A stretch of DNA of 6,831 nucleotides, from positions 1-6,831 of the forward strand of contig JBBTYK010000030.1 of NCBI GenBank assembly GCA_038061815.1, given 5' to 3'. A program made the position numbers and the translations under genes. The DNA comes from JBBTXJ01 sp038061815 (GTDB taxonomy: Bacteria; Patescibacteriota; Patescibacteriia; Magasanikbacterales; JBBTXJ01). The notes below the pieces were generated by a model, which was given only the letters and a program-made list of their open reading frames with translations, ran no database searches and was not told the origin of the DNA. Every line of letters starts with the position of its first letter. Positions within the stretch are counted from its first letter, which is position 1. Of the stretch, positions 5,554 to 6,831 are shown in pieces.

Positions 5554-5572
5554 ACCGCTGTTGTGGTATACT
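5545..5572 (+). promoter_or_regulatory. Possible promoter for the coiled-coil gene
   Basis: TTGTGC (5545-5550) and TATACT (5567-5572) are separated by 16 bp, a fair sigma-70-like match in the 59-bp space between divergent genes. The -10 box is good (5 of 6) and the -35 box weak. GTATAC (5566-5571) is itself palindromic, so the same spot could serve the divergent miaA promoter. Confidence 0.4.
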
Positions 5573-5603
5573 ACAAGTAATTACTCCTCAACACAATACT
5601 ATG

Positions 5604-5607
5604 GGAG
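5604..5607 (+). promoter_or_regulatory. Shine-Dalgarno deciding the start at 5613
   Basis: GGAG lies five nt before the ATG at 5613. The in-frame ATGs at 5547 and 5601 have no such site, which favours the shorter protein. Confidence 0.55.
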
Positions 5608-5612
5608 AACGC

Positions 5613-6326
5613 ATGAGTGAGCGGGGGGTTGATGCGCGCCAATACCAAGAATATGCGGCGCGAGCAGAGGCGGAAGAGAAAAAAGCGGCAGCGGGAAAAA
5701 GAGGCGAATTCAAGGCCGTCCGTCCAGAAGGCCCGCTTCGCGTACCGCCAAAAGAATACCGTGACCCGTCTGTATTCAAAGACGCGGAAAGACGCACCAC
5801 GCTTGAGGCTGTCCAGGAAGGCGCGGCGGTTGAAAAGGCAATGGAAAGCGGCCCGGCTAAAGAATGGGTAGAGGAACGCAAAAAGCGCGAACAGGAGCTC
5901 AAAAAATGGGCGGAAAGCCTCGTGGGGTCAAGCCCGCAGGCGGTAGCGCGAAAACTGGAGGAACAATTTGACGCCGCGGAAGACGCTCACCGCGATAAGG
6001 ATTTTCTCTCTGATGTGAGCGAGGTGCTCCATAACCTACGGAACCTAAAAACACGCGACAACCCTCTTATTAAAGACCTCATTGCGGGAATGGACTCGTT
6101 TTTGAAGGAACAAACGGTCATGGTTTCGGCGGGAGCAAAAGCAATACAAAATGAACTTCTGGCAGAGGAGCGAGCGAGACTTGAAGCGCTGAACCGCGAA
6201 CAATATGCCCGCGAGATGCCCGCAGTCGTCAATCCAAACGCGGAAACCCAACCGGACATGAACGCCATCACACCAAAAGAACAGGATTGGTTTGATAAAG
6301 GCGACCGCGGCGAAGTGGCGGAATAA
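5613..6326 (+). CDS. Hydrophilic, probable coiled-coil protein of unknown function
   Basis: I do not recognise this 237-residue protein. It has no signal peptide or membrane segment and is rich in Glu, Lys, Arg and Ala. Long predicted helices include about 10-30 (RQYQEYAARAEAEEKKAAA), 60-110 (AERRTTLEAVQEG...WVEERKKREQELKKWAES) and 170-205 (AGAKAIQNELLAEERARLEAL), consistent with coiled coil, separated by Pro-containing linkers. The C terminus is acidic. ATG at 5613 is preferred because GGAG lies 5 nt upstream; ATG at 5601 would add four residues. An upstream in-frame ATG at 5547 would overlap the start of miaA and is unlikely. It is transcribed away from miaA, probably from a promoter in the short shared region, and ends against a convergent hairpin. 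Confidence 0.8.
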   Translation: MSERGVDARQYQEYAARAEAEEKKAAAGKRGEFKAVRPEGPLRVPPKEYRDPSVFKDAERRTTLEAVQEGAAVEKAMESGPAKEWVEERKKREQELKKWAESLVGSSPQAVARKLEEQFDAAEDAHRDKDFLSDVSEVLHNLRNLKTRDNPLIKDLIAGMDSFLKEQTVMVSAGAKAIQNELLAEERARLEALNREQYAREMPAVVNPNAETQPDMNAITPKEQDWFDKGDRGEVAE

Positions 6327-6357
6327 AATAGGCCCGCTGTTGTACACAACGGACCTA
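6322..6357 (-). terminator. Terminator-like hairpin between convergent genes
   Basis: TAGG-c-CCG-ct-GTTG (6329-6341) pairs with CAAC-GG-a-CCTA (6346-6357) around a 4-nt loop, with one mismatch and a 2-nt bulge. On the minus strand TTTTATT follows, fitting an intrinsic terminator for the 6702-6355 gene. The hairpin includes that gene's stop and begins just after the stop of the convergent coiled-coil gene, so it may serve both. Confidence 0.6.
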
Positions 6358-6702
6358 GGAAACTTCTTCAAGGACGATCACATCGGCATGTTCTGCCGAC
6401 GGCTCGCCCTCCTTGAACCGCAGCGGCGCCGAATGGCGAACCGCTGTTTGGTATATGGCCAGCGCCGTTTCCCTTCCGGTGATGAACGGCACCTGCTCCG
6501 TGAACTTTGCATCCACCTCCTCGCCTGCAATCCGCAAGTGTTGCGGCAGCGCCGCAAGCACCCAATCGGACGTAGGCACCGCGGAGAAGTAATGCACCAC
6601 GAGCGTCCCATCAGGCCACCAAACCGCCTCGGTGACTCGGAACGACGCCGTCCGCAGCATCTCGCGCGCCCATGTTGGGCTTACTCGGAGTAGCGTACCC
6701 AT
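6355..6702 (-). CDS. Small protein of unknown function
   Basis: This 115-residue protein is not recognised. The start at 6702 is chosen because GGAGG lies 7 nt upstream and the preceding gene stops 4 bp before it. The same frame is open back to 6828, but that extension is Trp/Arg/Thr-rich and overlaps a better gene in another frame. The sequence looks like a small soluble alpha/beta fold: MGTLLRVSPTWAREMLRT, then alternating hydrophobic strands (FRVTEAVWWPDGTLVVHYFSAV), a helix-like stretch (DWVLAALPQHLRIAG) and ETALAIYQTAVRH, ending DVIVLEEVS. There is no signal peptide, membrane helix or cysteine. It is probably co-transcribed with the truncated gene upstream and ends in a terminator-like hairpin. 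Confidence 0.75.
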   Translation of the reverse strand: MGTLLRVSPTWAREMLRTASFRVTEAVWWPDGTLVVHYFSAVPTSDWVLAALPQHLRIAGEEVDAKFTEQVPFITGRETALAIYQTAVRHSAPLRFKEGEPSAEHADVIVLEEVS

Positions 6703-6706
6703 CGCG

Positions 6707-6831
6707 CTACCTCCGAAACACGAGTCGGACATCGTCCGACGCGAATGACGGCCAGCGGTTTCCGTGCTTGGGGCGCAGGATTCCCATCTCCACCATGTAG
6801 TGGCCGTTCTCCACCCGCCACGCGCCATCCA
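6707..6831 (-). CDS. C-terminal end of an unknown gene, 5' truncated by the window
   Basis: Forty codons are visible, reading DGAWRVENGHYMVEMGIL followed by a Pro/Lys/His-containing stretch and ending SDDVRLVFRR and a TAG stop (6709-6707). The composition (balanced, with hydrophobic periodicity and few Arg/Ser runs) looks like real protein, unlike the competing frame, and its stop lies 4 bp before the well-supported ATG at 6702, as expected for neighbouring genes in an operon. The start is outside the window, so length and function cannot be judged. The visible piece shows no known motif. Confidence 0.6.
   Translation of the reverse strand, partial: DGAWRVENGHYMVEMGILRPKHGNRWPSFASDDVRLVFRR
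6710..6714 (-). promoter_or_regulatory. Shine-Dalgarno deciding the start at 6702
   Basis: GGAGG on the minus strand, inside the end of the upstream gene, lies 7 nt before ATG 6702 and supports the short form of that gene. Confidence 0.75.

Noticed and set aside
6355..6828. 157-residue form of the unknown minus-strand gene
   Set aside because: The first 42 residues overlap a better coding frame and lack a ribosome site; GGAGG fits ATG 6702.

Overview
The window looks like a scaffold piece from an uncultivated bacterium, probably of the Candidate Phyla Radiation (Patescibacteria/Parcubacteria type). This is inferred from compact gene packing, small unclassified membrane and coiled-coil proteins beside universal genes, a stand-alone short malic enzyme, and hairpin repeats of the GTCATT...AATCT kind. 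A run of 100 N marks a contig join. TAA, TAG and TGA all serve as stops, and nothing suggests an altered code. There is no rRNA, tRNA, transposase, phage gene or CRISPR array.

Layout. Plus strand: a 5'-truncated polytopic membrane protein (1-807), gatB (813-2285), a small signal-anchored protein (2309-2776) and a malic enzyme interrupted by the assembly gap (2830-3909). They are tightly spaced and could form one transcript. Minus strand, converging on them: miaA (5553-4543), followed 24 bp later by a gene for a protein with five C-x4-C-x9-C-x2-H zinc-finger-like repeats (4518-3940) that ends in an intrinsic terminator. Divergent from miaA is a hydrophilic coiled-coil protein of unknown function (5613-6326). 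It converges on two unknown minus-strand genes (6702-6355 and a 5'-truncated one at 6831-6707). No gene-free stretch exceeds 300 bases.

The most striking signal is a family of seven short palindromic elements between 2277 and 5470. All share GTCAT...AATCT-like ends, but the inner bases of the outer arms differ from copy to copy and always remain complementary (ATTCT/AGAAT, ATTGC/GCAAT, ATTCC/GGAAT, ATTTC/GAAAT, ATCCT/AGGAT). The central stems also differ in sequence and length while staying paired. Four copies lie in frame inside conserved enzymes: one beside the MiaA P-loop, an inverted pair forming exactly 33 codons near the MiaA C terminus, and one of nine codons in the malic enzyme. Two more supply C-terminal codons and the stop of malic enzyme and gatB. 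One of those also supplies the ribosome binding site of the next gene. The seventh is a strong hairpin 5 bp before the malic enzyme start. This recalls the Rickettsia palindromic elements, which also insert in frame into housekeeping genes, but no element sequence relationship is claimed.

How the genes work together: GatB (glutamine/asparagine tRNA charging) and MiaA (tRNA A37 prenylation) serve translation, and malic enzyme supplies pyruvate and reduced cofactor. The other genes are unassigned. No shared pathway links them beyond apparent co-transcription.
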